From contig NC_134374.1 of NCBI RefSeq assembly GCF_035582795.1, positions 24,815,798 to 24,879,797 of the forward strand: a stretch of DNA of 64,000 nucleotides, written 5' to 3'. Every line of letters begins with the position of its first letter. Positions within the stretch are counted from its first letter, which is position 1. The notes under the pieces are model-generated. The model did not search any database, had not been told where the DNA came from, and saw nothing but the letters and a program-made list of their open reading frames with translations. The DNA comes from Mycteria americana (taxonomy: Eukaryota; Chordata; Aves; Ciconiiformes; Ciconiidae). The translations under genes were made by a program, and so were the position numbers. Shown here piece after piece: positions 38,315 through 50,624 of the stretch.

Positions 38315-38458
38315 CCATCACAGCTGGAAAAGCTTTCTCTGTGATAGTCCTCCTGCATCAAGGCAGACAGAAAGGAGCAAAATATTGTACCTGTGGCCAC
38401 GCCGTCTACAAGGAACCTCTTGATTTTGATTCAGGTATCTCACCTGCTTTGTCTAACC
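38315..38458 (-). repeat. Right arm of 144-bp inverted repeat
   Basis: The right arm is the partner of 37864-38007. On the + strand it is open in the same 48-codon frame as the minus strand of the left arm. It differs at one amino acid (alanine for threonine in the CTCGH-VYKEP segment, from the 38401 change) and has one silent change (38385). Confidence 0.97.
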
Positions 38459-41400
38459 AAAGTATTCTTTGGGCAGCAAAGAGAAGTGTGTACTCCTCCA
38501 CCCCACTCCCCCCAAAAACCCCCAAGAATAGCGATAATGAAAAGTTAAAGTTGAGAAGTAATCAAGAATTCAGACCTGAGAGGCCCAACAGCTGAAGTTT
38601 CAATCCCAAATTTAATTCAGTTACACAAAAAAAAATATGTAAATGCTTCAACCCCTGGTTTCCCTAGAAAATTGAAATCTTTACCAATTACCAGCTCTTT
38701 ATCCAAACTACAAAGATTATGTCAATACAAATCACCCATGCTGCACTCTCCCGGGGTTGTTGGGAGAGGCAGGAGATGTGGGGCTGTTTGAGAAAATAGT
38801 AAATTGGGGGATGTGTTTGTTTCTTTTTATTTTATGTTAAACTTCAGGGGCTTTTCTTTAAGTTCAGAGAAGAAACACCGCAGAACAGCATCGCCTTTAC
38901 CATCCCAGCTTGCATAAACACAGTTTAGGCTCCTTTTGGATGAAGGGATCTATATTTAAACACTCATGCCTTTTATGATTGTTTTTGCTGTATCCTATAT
39001 ATAAATACAAACCTACGTATCCAAGGGCAGCGGTGAAAAGGCAGCTACGCTGTAGGTGAACAACAGACCCCAATGTTGGCAAGACGTTTCCTCTCCCCCT
39101 CTCCCAAAGACGCAGGGGGTCAGGGTCCGTTTTCCTGGCAGGTTCCCCTAGAGAGGCACCGACAGCATTTTGTCCGTCAGAAAGAGGATTTTAAAGCCTC
39201 GGCCACGTAACCTTTAATAAGACGGGGGATTAGCAAACCTCGTTGAGTGACGCTGTGACAAAAGGCCAGGCTTGTGCATGTTTTACCCTCGCCTGCGTGC
39301 CCCACGCTGCTGGCACGGCCGCGGCACCCCGGCAGCACGGTTTGGGGGGAAAGGCTGAAGTCACTGCAAAGAGGGGAAGTGAAAAGCATATTGCTTCATT
39401 TTTTGATGAAACAAGAGTCCTGTACTTCTCTCAAGTACGTGCTCCGTGGTTTGTTTTTTAGAGAAATGGCTGGAATAGACACTGAGGACACACGTGTAGG
39501 TGGGAGAAGGATTCGGGTTGCCGCTTACAGGTGGCCCCCCTGGGGTGACTGTCCACGCTAGATCCTTCACAGGTAGAAATATTTCATTTTTGGAGGCTTT
39601 CCTTCAGCTCCCTTTGAAACGCTTAGGATGAACAAGAGCAAAGAGCGTCATTTCAAACTTGTTATACCTAACACTACGCTAGTTCAGGCTGTGCGACGGG
39701 GAATCCGCTCTCGGGTCTCCTCCCTGACGCATTTCGCAGCGCGTGATGCCGCTTTACCCAGCCTCATAAGGAACGGGTTGTAAGTGGGATGCAAAGCGAA
39801 ACTTTTCCATTTGCTGGGTTTAACGGAGACTGGCATCTGCACCCGCCGTGACGCGGGGCCTCTGTCGCTGCGTGGCGGCCAGGGCGATGCTCCTCTGCGG
39901 GGCTTGGCTGAGCTGCCCCTCCCTATAGCAGAGGAGCGTTTGGCTCGGGGGTCTCAAATCAGTTCCCGGCAGAGAGCAGCTTCTCACCCCTCTCTCACAG
40001 CTCTAACAGAAAACTGTCCTCCATCGCTGCCGTACTTCTCTCACCCCCATTACCACACCAACAGAGTAACCTCTAACGAACTCGGGCTCCTAACTTCCCT
40101 ATGGAGCAGGGAGCGACTGTTATTGCCAACGTGTAAATGAAGAAGGGAGGCAGTGACGGACGCCGGAGCACCAGGCCACTCTCCACCACCTTTTCATCCC
40201 GAGCTCACCACCAGCCGGACCGTGGTGGCAACCAGAAGCATCGCCCAGCCGGGCTCCAGGCGCGAAGGCAGCTTCAGGGCACGCTCGCAGCAACGTAACT
40301 GCTCCGTACACTGCTTACACCTCACTTTCTTTCTTCTGCTTTTCTCGCAGATGATGGGAAAATTCACTGCTGGAGCATCAGAGACGAGCCCCGCGTCGAT
40401 CCCCGTGGACGACCTCAGCTGGCAGCTGCTCGGGGCCTCGCTCGCAGCCCCCGGAGCCGCCAGCCCCTTCTCCAGAGCACGGCGTTGGCAGGAAACTCGG
40501 CCAAGCGAGCACTCCGCATTTCTGCAGAGGAGCTTTCGGAAAGGCTGTGTAAAACCTCCCCTCTTCCCGCAGTCTCCATTGCAAGGCGCTCACAATAGCT
40601 GCAGCGAGGAAGGCAGCGCAGATTTTTTTTTTCATAGCAGGAGAAGATGGGGAAGGTGGGAAGAAGCCAATTTTTTTTTTCTTTTCTGCTTTCTCTTGCA
40701 CAAAAGGGTCCTTATTCATTTTAATAGCAGGTTCTCTCACACAGCAATCTGCTCTGTCAGCCAGACAGCGGAGAAAGACTCCTTATGCAGCTACCTCAGG
40801 CAGAACATTGCTGCTTAGACCTTCTCGTCTGCTCTCTGAGGATGGGAAACTAGATCCATGACAATCTCAAAATGGAGAGCATTAGCCCGGAACAAATAAG
40901 TAGATTGCAATAATGGATACAATATGGAGGTTTCCTCGAGGAGCCAATATTTGTATTCTTCACAGCTGCATCTTTTTCTTTTTCTGTTTTTTTTTTTTTT
41001 TTCTTTTTAGCCTGAAGTGCTCCCAAATGCTTCATGCCATGTGGCCTCTTCTTATTTGCATCAAAGACCTGGTTCATCGCTGCTCTGCACTTTGATAGAT
41101 TACGTACGCTCCTGCAAAGCAGATATAAAATGCTCGTCGGGGAGCACGGTGAGCCTCTTCTGCAGCGCTGCTGCCACCGATCCGACGCGAAGGAGCCGGT
41201 GCCCCAGCTCCGACGTGTCTGCCGAGGGCTGCGGCTGGAAGAGGAACCCCCAACGCAGAGCAGGGGCCCTCGGGCCTCCATCAAGTGAGGAAAAAAAAAA
41301 AAAAAACCCAAACAAAAAAGGGAATGGAAACAATAATGAGGAATGGGGTTATTGTAGGAGAGAGCAAGTAAAAGAGGTTGTTCGGGGACAGTGAAGAAAA

Positions 41401-44400
41401 TGCCAGATAGGAAAGAAATAGCGCTCTGAAGAAAGACAATGGAAAATAGAGTGAAACAATTGAAAACCCATGTTAAAACAGAGCAGGGAGATCGCTGATC
41501 ATAGGCGAGCAGTTTTTCACGAAGGTGCTGCAGCTTTGTTCCCTTCCAGCACGCTTTACAGCTATAGGGGATGCAAATAAAACTCTTTGCGTACGTAGTT
41601 AAGTGGAAACTTCGGTGCTCAGGTGCTGCCATGAGGGAGACGGTTTTTACTCCCTAAAGGTGAAGGGGGTGGGAGTTAGAAAATGGGAAGCAGCCAGGAA
41701 AATGAGTGAACCTGCATCACTTGATGGAAGGGAGGAAACCTGCAGCACAGGCACAGCCGGAGAGAAAACAACGCAAACAAAGGGAAGAGCATCGCGTTGC
41801 ACTTGACACGGAAATATTTTCAGATGGCAGCAGTCCTTTATTGCTGGTGGTTCACCTGCAGCTCGTCCAGATACGACATGTAGAACAAGTTATAAAAGAG
41901 ATCGGTATTTCAACAACTAAAGTCTCAGCCTTTTGTCTGGTGGAAAAAATCAATTCCAAATGTGGAAATTTCAATACAGACTATAATTTTGTTACAATTC
42001 AGATTTATTCTGCTTGCTTTCTTTCCTTTTTGCCCTTCCCCTCCTCTCTGTTCTTCAGAAATTGGCTCTGATGCTTCGTTCTCGCTCTCCAAAGACCTTT
42101 TGCAGCTGAGTTTCATGCAGCAGGAAACAAGCCCTGCCCAGCCTAGCCCGGGGAGCGAACCCGCTCCTTCCAAATCCCCTGTCTTTGGGGTAAAACCGCA
42201 GGACCCTGGTGCTTCAGCATCTTGCAAACTTTATCTTCATGCAAAGCAACGGTAAAGCATGTCGATGATGTTTTTTTAAACATTTTCAGCCCAGTTTATA
42301 AGAGCTAGCGGTGAACTCATTTTGGCTTTCTCCTTTTCTCGCTAGAGCGAGGACAAGCATCCTCCGGCTCTAACATGTTTAAATTATGGTTGTTTTGAGC
42401 ATTTCTGAGGATCCAGCTACTCGTATTACTTAGAACCATGAATAGAGGCAAGGCAAGGAGACCTGACTTCACTCCGCTGGCACTACTACCAGGTCAGCTG
42501 GAGAACTGCCTGTGTATTTACCCCATGACTCCGCTCCAGCTCCTCAGAGCCTGAGTCTTCCCACCGCTGAGATGTCCGGTGCATCTCCCGTGTGCTCTGG
42601 GGATGCTGCAACACCAGGGAGCGAGGCCGGGATGGGCTCCCTTCTGCAAGGAGAAGCTGTTTGCAAGGAGACCGCGATTTCCTTCAGCTGTATCTTTTTG
42701 CTCTGGAGCAAAAGGTCCGGTGCCACGTTGCGTGTGCTTCCCCCAGCATTGCTTGGGCCTGCCTGTTTCCAGCACGTTGTTGCAGGATGGAGTTCTTCAG
42801 CCTGTTTGGGTTTTTTTCGTTTGTTTGCTTCTTGGCTTGGGGGAAGAGTTATAAATTTATGGGTAAACACAGCTAGTGTTTGGAATTAGACTGAATCGGG
42901 ATGTTTGATTCCTATCTGGGCCCTTGCTGAATAATTTGAGGAGGAACTGAGCAGAAAGACCTTGCAGAAGGTGGTAAAGGCATGTGGGAGAGAGCGGGCA
43001 GGTGTCCCACACCCATCTCCTCCCGTGGTGGTGCTGCAGAAGAGCAGCAGCTCCAGGCTGGGGCCAAGGGAAGCGAGCAATGACCGCCCCGCTCCAGGCT
43101 TTCAGACGAGGGAAGCATCGGCAGTGCTCGGGGCCGTGGCAGCGAGCTAGGCGGTAAAGGAGAGCTGGAGGGTGCCGTGTTCCCCTCGGTCAGAAGGCCA
43201 AGCAGCTCCTGCGCTTGCACGTGCTCCTCCAAGGCTCTGCGGAGCCGCTGGGACCGGTCGCTACGAGCCCTCCGACAAACAGCACTTTCCCCCGGCCTCT
43301 CATGGCGCAGCAAAGAGCAGACGGCAATGTGTTAATTACAGGGGCCGAGTTCAGCAAGGAGGCAGAGCTGCTGCTCAATATAAGCAGCCAGTCATTCGGA
43401 TGAAGACGGCCAGGCAGCCAAATGCTCCCGGCTCTCGGCACCTTCAGCCTCCAGGGATCCTGCTGGCTCTGAAGAAGCCCTTCCAGCCGCTTTTCCCCCT
43501 CATTTCAAAATCAGCCGGAGTGCAATTAGTCTGCCATGGCTGATCGGCAGCCTGTGTCAAGCTCCAGAGGAGTCACGCTGCCTTTCAGTGCTCCCTGGCA
43601 TCCTCTGTTGTTATTTACAGGCATCCTCTGGCAGCGAGCAAGGTGAGAGCTCCGGCTGTCCCTGCTCCCGATGTGGGTGACAAGGGCAAGCTTAGCTTCT
43701 CCTTGCACACAGAGAGGTCAGCAGCGGGGCTGCAGCACCAAGCCAGGGTGTAATTCACTTTTCCTAATAGAGCCGGTTGCGTTTCCAATGAACTCGGTCA
43801 AACCTGACGGCTGGGGCGAATGACGATGGGGGTGCAGCTCTAGGTCAGGACACGCGGTGTTTGCACACAGGCTGTGCCATACAGTGAGCGCGAGAAAGAG
43901 TCGTCAAACAGATGTGCTGTGCAAAGTGCAAATTACCCAGGCACTGAACTTCATCCCGGGCCGCTTACAACAGCCATAAACGCCAGGCATGTTTATTGTG
44001 GGTTGCGGAGGGCTTTTGTTTTGCACCTTTATCATCACTTTGTACCGACGGCATTGTGGATCCAGTGGTGATATTCAGTGAGTTCACAGGGGATTTTACG
44101 TGAGAACTTCTGCGCGAGGAGTTTCTGGTCTGGAGTGGTGGGTTCACTGGGAGAGGTACCACGGGGCGGTTCTGGGTCCCGCTTGGAGAAAGACGCGCAG
44201 ACAGCAAAACGCGGTGTCCGTCTGCATCTCCATCACCTGCCAAACTTCTCTGCCAATCCGTTCTGGCCCGTCCATACTGATGACAAGAATCTGGTTTCGT
44301 TCTTCATAAGACGTCTCTCTTTTTCAGTAAGATTACCACTGTTCCGGTTCTAACATAACAGGTACATAAACCACTGTGCCCACTGAGAGGCAGAAAGTAC

Positions 44401-47400
44401 TGTGAACGTTACTGGACTCAAAAGAAAATCTCTAAACTTGGTTTAATTTCTTCACTTAAAATGGCATTATTTTTTTAATGACATAGCGGACAAAACTACA
44501 CGGAGCGTGGAGCGGAGTGCTGGTATAATCCAGTGTCGCTGATGGTATCACCTCTTTGTTGAGTGTTGATTAACCTTAAATCATTTCTGCTGGTGATGAC
44601 TTGTTTCGGGCGTTCAACAGCAAACAAACAGCAAATCCTCCGGAATCGGGATGAGCTCACCTGCGCACGCAGCAGAGCAGGCATGGTTCACCTACCTGCA
44701 AGGGAAACTCCCGCTCCCGATGCCCTACAGGCTTTTCCCAGTGTGCTTCTTTCAAAATATACAGCAGAGAGTGCTGGTTTGCTCTCGGTGGACCAGATCC
44801 TCCGCTGGAGAAAACACTCCTAATTCCACTGGGGTGGATGGAGCGATGCCAATACATACTGGCGGAAAATCTGCTCCAGTATACACGGTTTACTTTTGAG
44901 GATCTAAGCACATACGCTTCCAACAAAGTGCTGTTTGATAAAAGTTTGTTTGCCAGGTTGCCTTGCCTCGGTCCCTCCTAAAGTGTACACAACAGTATTT
45001 TGTATATAATAAGAGAAAATGAAGCGAATGTGTTCCAAGACCTCGTTCGCAGCTCCTAATGAATTCAAGAGCTGGGAGGCGTTGCTAGACACTAGTTAAA
45101 ATAACCATAATCATCATCATTACTGCCATGCAAGTATGGAAAAAAAAAAGTTTTTATTATGGGCTGGAACTAGAAATCCAGAGCAGCTGCTAATCATCAC
45201 GATAAGTGGGTTGCTGGTTTGGAGGGGGTTTGTGCATCCAGGTATTTACTGTGGCCAACTGTAAGAAGCAGTTTTTTGTTATCCAAGCCTTTCAGCAACC
45301 TCCCCGCCCATAGGAATATGTTGTAAGGTTGGAATATATTGTAATTGTAATATTCCTCTTACCTCTCTTTTCTCCCCTTTCTTGTCAAAGGCTTTTCCTT
45401 TCCATTTATTTAATATTTCTCTCTTCCCCCCACCCCTTTTTTTTTATTTATTAACTCACCTAGGCAGTTGAATTAGCAAAGAAAAAATAGAAATTACAAT
45501 TCAAAATTTTCTAATGGAAGAATGAGTGTGTTTTTGGCACTGCTTCTTCCCATTGTTTTTTTAAGACAGACTCTCCTTAACTCTCCTTTTCCATTCCAGA
45601 GACTGCCCTTCCTTTATAAGCCCAGATTTCTTCCCATTTGTGCTCTCTTCCCTCCCTCCTGACTCATTTCCACTTCCCATTTTGGCTGTTTCTTTTCTCT
45701 TTCCTCTTCCTTTCTCCAAATGTTCTCTGATCTTATATTCTGCTATTTTTAATTCCTTCTTCCCAGGCCTGGATCCACCCCCCCACCCAGTATCATTGGG
45801 CTGTGTGCCTCTCTACCCTCTTCCTCTCTGGACTGAAAGGACAGCCTGGGCAATAATTTCCTCAAAATCCAACTTTTTTTAATCCAGCGACTCGAGATGA
45901 GCATTGCCTGCCTTGGTGTGGGAAACCTGGCATCACCACTGTCCGTGCACAGTCCTTATGGCTCTCCAGGAATTTCAAAATATAGTTCAAGCTCCCCTCA
46001 GACTTGTTCCATGCTGTTCTGTAATTTCTGACCCATCTAACCAGGGCCTTCTTTCCAGGCAGTTTGGTCACTATGCTACTCCTGCCAAATATTTCTTCTG
46101 TGCAGCTTTGCCATCTGGAACCGCCCGCCTATGTGCCTTCAGCCTCACCGACTGGCCGTAGAGTTTCCAGTTTCAGCTGAAAAAAAATTTTCCCTTACTG
46201 TCATCCCATAGCAATCTGAACGTAGGATGTAGGCAGCAAACATTCGGTCATTTATTTTCCACGGTGTGGGAATAGTTCTCGTACTTGAAGCAATTTCAGT
46301 TTTAAAGAAGCCCTGGAGCTTGTGGAATGTGGGCAGTTTTCAGATCTTTCATCCTAAGTCTCACTAGCAACGACTCTGTAAGCTTTTCCATCAGACATCA
46401 TATTTGCTAGAATTACCAGTGACTACCTCGCTAGGGTATAAAGTATATTTAGAATGGAAAATTAAGGGGGAAAAAATGATTTAATGAAAGGTTGGAGGGA
46501 AAGGAAAAGGATTTTTCGGAGTGCTAAAATAGTGTATTATTACCTACAAAGGAATTCTTGTAATAATCAAAGCTGGGAGGTCCAATAGCCTTCAGTGCAA
46601 AGAATGCTCAGCATTCACCCCCGACGACCTTCTTTATTCTGAGTACCAGACACAGTACGCTCATGACGAGGAATCAGACCTTCGTATATCACACAACACC
46701 ACTAGTCATAACTTTTAAGGTTTAGCTGGCAATGAATAAATACTGAGCCTGCAAAGCCAAAATAGTCCTTGAACTGCTGCCTTCAGCAGCAACGTTCATT
46801 TAATGCGATGTATTTCAAATTTCCAAATCGCATCCTGATGGGTCTCTTTCAGAGGATCTCCCAAAAATTAAGTACAAATATTTGACTTCAGAAATTAAAT
46901 CCCCGGGGCACTAGATACGCTTCGCTGCAGATTAGTTAGAGCCTGTGGAGTTATAAGATTCCTGAGATGGAGTGCTGAAGATTCCAGGAATTCTCTCAAA
47001 GGTGAAATGATTAACTAACCTTTTGTTCCTAGAGCACAATAATGCAGAAGGCAGGTCTGCATTCACTGAGTCCCATGCTGGACTTGTCTTCTACCTTTTC
47101 TGAAGTGTTCACAAGCCTTAAATCTGAGTCCAAAGAATTTTGGACTTGTCAATGAAATAAAGAGCTAAGTATTAGTGACAAAAGTAAGATATGACTCAAA
47201 ACACAGGAGCAGCTTATTTTTCCTCTGAATCTTTTACTGAAGATTTCAATCTATTTTATTGGCACAAGGACTTATTAATTTCTTTTCAACCATAATAAAA
47301 CATGTGATGTGCTGATCCACACTATTCCCCAGGGCAAAAGTAGGAGCTGCTGCTTTTCTGTACCAGAATCAGTGCAGTAAAACTTGTGGAAGAGGTAGAA

Positions 47401-48940
47401 AGAAGAGGAAATTTCAGTGCAGAGACCATGACAGAGATTTTGCCAATTATCTCATTCAGAGGGAAAGGTTTCCCCTGCCTTCTCTACCTGGAATTGGCCA
47501 TCGAGCCAGCTACCAAATTTGCTTTTCAGATCCCAAAGGGCATTACAATGAGCTGTTCAGACAAAGAAGCTCTCGTATCCGTTCAGGAGCTTAAATAAAT
47601 ACAGGTGGCAACAGAGATCAGAGAATGAAAAGGTAATGGGCTCCTTGCAAAAGTCGTCTTTTAATGCACCAGCAGTGTTATTCTGCACCAAATGTACATT
47701 TTCAGCGATGCTAAAGCATGATGATAGCATTTGCTTGTTTTCTCCCCAAAACAAATGTAAAAAAAATGTACAATTCAAAAACATTAGTGAAGTCTTGTCA
47801 TAGCTAGATGATCAAATACAACAAAAGAGAGGAAAGGGACAACGCTTCAGCAAGTGCCGAACGCACAGATGCAATCTGAGGATGTTTTTTATCTGTTATT
47901 TCACTGTTTGCTATCAATTTGCAGAGAACATATTCATCATTTCATGGGCCAATACGAGTAAAATTAATTGTAAAGTTACACTGAGTGTTTTTGTGGCATT
48001 TATTTAGCAAAGTAAGTTATTAGTCACCTAAAAATTCAGCAGACACCACCACCTCTGGCCTTCCTTAACACTACTTGCTTATTTAAAAAGATGGATGGGA
48101 ATTTATTTTAGTCCTGTTTAGCATAGGTTGTTCAGTATGGCAAATCAACCACTTCCACTAGTCTCCAGAGAGAAATTCTCTGACATAAACAATTTCTGCT
48201 ATTCATTATAAAATTTCCTATATTCATTAAAAATATATCTAAGATCAGTCCAGGGGTAAACACATGGATATTTGTTTTAAAAGGTTAGTTTCTTCACATG
48301 TATATAATATAGCTTGCATGTAAATGTCCGGTTTGACCTTTTTCTTCTAAACTGCTGTGATCCACAATTTACGTGGAGCTTGTATGAGAGCACGGCCGTC
48401 ACATTTATTTTGCATCCACACAGAAGCTGACTCCCATGCTGTGCGCAAAATATTCCTTAAATCACCGCTTCACAAATGTGCCTCAAACTTGCATAAAAGA
48501 CGTTAATGGAAACGTATCGGTACAAACTGTCCAGTGGATATAAGCTGAAGAGCACAAAATTTATTGTGGCGGAGGAAATGGATGTGCCAGGGAGGCTCTT
48601 CAGCCTGCGCTGTGTTTCCTCAGCCCCTGCCCTTGATCCTTTTTGGAGCAGGGCTCGGCGGCCCCGAGGGCTCGGGATGCTCTGGCAAGGAGTAAGAGCA
48701 GACCTGGAGAAGGGAGCTGCATGTCAGGATACCTGGCTCTGCGTTTTGACAAGCCAGTACCGAGATCTTGCCTTCCTCTTCGCTTTGCCCGCTCAAACAG
48801 TTGGCGTAATACCCCTGGCTTCTTCTGGTCATCAGCTTTAATGCTTTTTATATTATTACACAGTATTAGAGTTCGGGCCTTTGGTCTTTGCACGTGCTGT
48901 GACCATCTATCCCCCTAAGTTGGGGGGGGAGACGAAGCGT
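38459..48940. other. Long intergenic stretch, no gene recognised
   Basis: No known exon was found. An acceptor-like tract (TTTCTTCTGCTTTTCTCGCAG) ends at 40350 inside a 221-codon plus-strand frame, but no supporting donor or similarity is seen. A 260-codon minus-strand open frame covers 40850-41632 and includes translated T and A runs. 45.1-48.3 kb is AT-rich. A T-rich run lies near 40988-41002 and an A16 run at 41291-41306. I name none of these as genes. Confidence 0.5.
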
Positions 48941-49504
48941 ATAAAATGCGTAAAACACCACATTTGTCCTGGTTTTGGCACGATGGGGGTTGAGGCCGCA
49001 GACCTCCCGGCCACAGTCGGGCATCGGTTTGGGCGTCGCAGCCGGGGTACAGGCAGCGGCGCTGGCTGTGCCACCGGGTGACAGGCCGTGCCCAGGCAGG
49101 ACATCCGCCATCAGGTGCCACCAACTCCGTCTGCAGAGGGACAGGGCCCGGCGGCGGCTGCAGGCCGCGGGGGCACCTCAGGGGACACGGCCCGGGCCTC
49201 GGTCATGGCGGGATGGTGGCTGCCGGCCGGCCGGCCGCCCGCTCCGGCCACCGTGGCACCTTTGTCTCCACTCGGTGCCACCTCTGCCCTGAAGAGCTGT
49301 GTCCCCTCCCTCGCCCCCCAGCCCTGCCTCCCCCGCCAGACACCCGCGGGCCCGAGCTCCCGCCCCGCCGGGGCCTCCTCAGCCACCTGCGGGCTCCCCC
49401 GCCGCCCCCCCGCGCCCCTTTTCGCGGGAGCGTGTGGCTGAAGACGAAGATCGGCGCGGCCTGTGGTTGGCGCGCCCGCCCGCCCCCGGCCGGCGGCGGC
49501 GGCG

Positions 49505-49515
49505 GCGCAGGCGCA
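49505..49515 (+). promoter_or_regulatory. NRF1-like site
   Basis: The sequence GCGCAGGCGCA fits the NRF1 half-site pair GCGCA-N-GCGC closely. It lies about 15 bp upstream of a YY1-like ATGGCGG, a spacing often seen in housekeeping promoters. Confidence 0.65.
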
Positions 49516-49519
49516 GTGC

Positions 49520-49598
49520 CCGCATTCCATCATGGCGGAACGGTCGGTTGGCGGTCGGCAGCGCCGGGGTTGAGGCAGGGGCTGCGGCGCCGCGCACG
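49520..49598 (+). other. Candidate first exon of unidentified gene (approximate)
   Basis: The start is placed at the expected initiation area between the NRF1- and YY1-like sites. The end is set by a GTCAGT donor candidate with GT at 49599-49600. A second donor candidate (GGCAGG|GTGCGG) has GT at 49881-49882. Neither is tested. Comparison with mammalian synteny around CYSLTR1 would make an FNDC3-family gene or TAF9B possible, but no coding sequence here supports either. Confidence 0.25.
49528..49540 (+). promoter_or_regulatory. YY1-like site containing an ATG
   Basis: CCATCATGGCGGA resembles the YY1 consensus AANATGGCGGC. The ATG at 49532 opens a frame of only 13 codons before TGA, so it is either a binding site in the 5' UTR, a very short upstream frame, or the first codons of an exon that splices early. 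The third case would need a donor within 40 bp, and none is strong. Confidence 0.5.
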
Positions 49599-49884
49599 GT
49601 CAGTGCTGCCGCGGGGCCGCCGCGACGCGGCCCGGGACGGGGGCCGCTCCCGTGGGCTCCCTCTGCCCCCCGCTTCCCCCCGGGGCGGGCGGGAGAGAGC
49701 GGCGGGGCCGGGCCGGGGGAGAGCGGCGCTCCCCACCCAAGGCGCGGTGGGCAGTGCCAGGAGCTGGCGGCCGGCTCGACCCGCCGCCGGCGGCGGGGAG
49801 CGGAGCGGAGCCCGCCGAGGCGGGGCTGGGCGGGGGGAAGGCGGCGGGGTGCCGGCCCGGCTGTGGCGGGAGGCGGCAGGGTGC

Positions 49885-50200
49885 GGGACGGCGGCCGGGG
49901 GTGGGGGGGGGCAGCGGGGGGGCCGCCGTGTGGGACGGGGCGCGGGGCGGCGGGGTGCCCGCCGTGTGGGGCGAGGGGGAGCGGGGGGGATTGAGGGGAG
50001 AAGCGGGACCCCGGGGTATGGGGCGGGTGTTGGCGGGGGACCCCGGGGTATGGGGCAGGTTTGGGGGTGGACGTGGCGCACGGGGCAGGTGGGGGCAGCC
50101 CGGCGTATGGGGGAGGATGGGGTGCCTGGGGCAGGGGTGGGCTGGGGGGGAGGCAGGGCGAAGGGGGAGCCGGGGCAGGAGGAGGGCTGTACGGGTGGGC
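49885..50200. repeat. G-rich quasi-repeat array with G-quadruplex potential
   Basis: The + strand has dozens of G3-G8 runs separated by a few bases. Two near-identical units, GGGACCCCGGGGTATGGGGC, start 32 bp apart (about 50005 and 50037), and degenerate relatives continue to about 50125. The array follows the probable start site, so it would be in the first exon or intron. Confidence 0.75.
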
Positions 50201-50601
50201 TGCCCCACGGGGCGCGGGGGGTCTGCCCAGGAAGAGCCGGGGGCTCTGGGGTGCCGGGGCTGGGGTCGGCGCGGGGTGCGGGGGGCCGCTCCTAACGGGA
50301 CAGCCCCGCTGCGGCGGCAGCCCCCGGGCGGCCGGGCTGGGCTGGGGAGGCAGAGGGGGCTGGGGCCGGGGTCGCGGCGGTGCCGCTCGCAGGGCGGGGG
50401 TATCTCGGCTGTGTTTCAGCGAGCCCCGCGGTGCCTCCCCGGATGGGGTTAATGCCAGCGAGCTCCCCGGACTCGCTCTTCCCTCCGCCCGTTCCCGCTC
50501 CTCTCCCCAACGCACACATTCTCCGTCTCTCCCCCCTCCTTTTTCTTCCATTTCTTTGGGGAGAGGGGGGTGAGATCTGAAGTCGTTCCCCCCTCCATCA
50601 G

Positions 50602-50624
50602 CCCCCCCCCCCCCCCCCCCCCCC
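50602..50624 (+). repeat. C23 homopolymer
   Basis: Twenty-three consecutive C bases follow the G-rich region, with further C runs just upstream. The length is likely to be variable between individuals and unreliable in assemblies. Confidence 0.9.

Larger units (their letters stand above)
48950..50500 (+). promoter_or_regulatory. CpG island 2, probable TATA-less promoter of a rightward gene
   Basis: CpG density is very high from about 49.0 to 50.45 kb. The likely core is near 49500-49540, where an NRF1-like GCGCAGGCGCA (49505-49515) is followed by a YY1-like CATCATGGCGGAA (49529-49540). In TATA-less promoters the YY1 motif in this orientation usually lies just downstream of the start site, which argues for transcription to the right. 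Sp1-type boxes flank the core. The downstream gene was not identified. Confidence 0.7.

Noticed and set aside
40153-40818. 221-codon plus-strand frame with an acceptor-like tract at 40320-40350
   Set aside because: It runs through T-rich tracts read as poly-Phe, has no recognisable domain, and shows no clear donor.
40988-41306. T15 and A16 runs facing outward around about 290 bp, as if a retrocopy pair
   Set aside because: The sequence between them is not a recognisable gene or SINE, and no target-site duplication was seen.
45900-46161. 85-codon frame that looked like a transposase fragment
   Set aside because: No motif could be matched. The impression rests on composition only.
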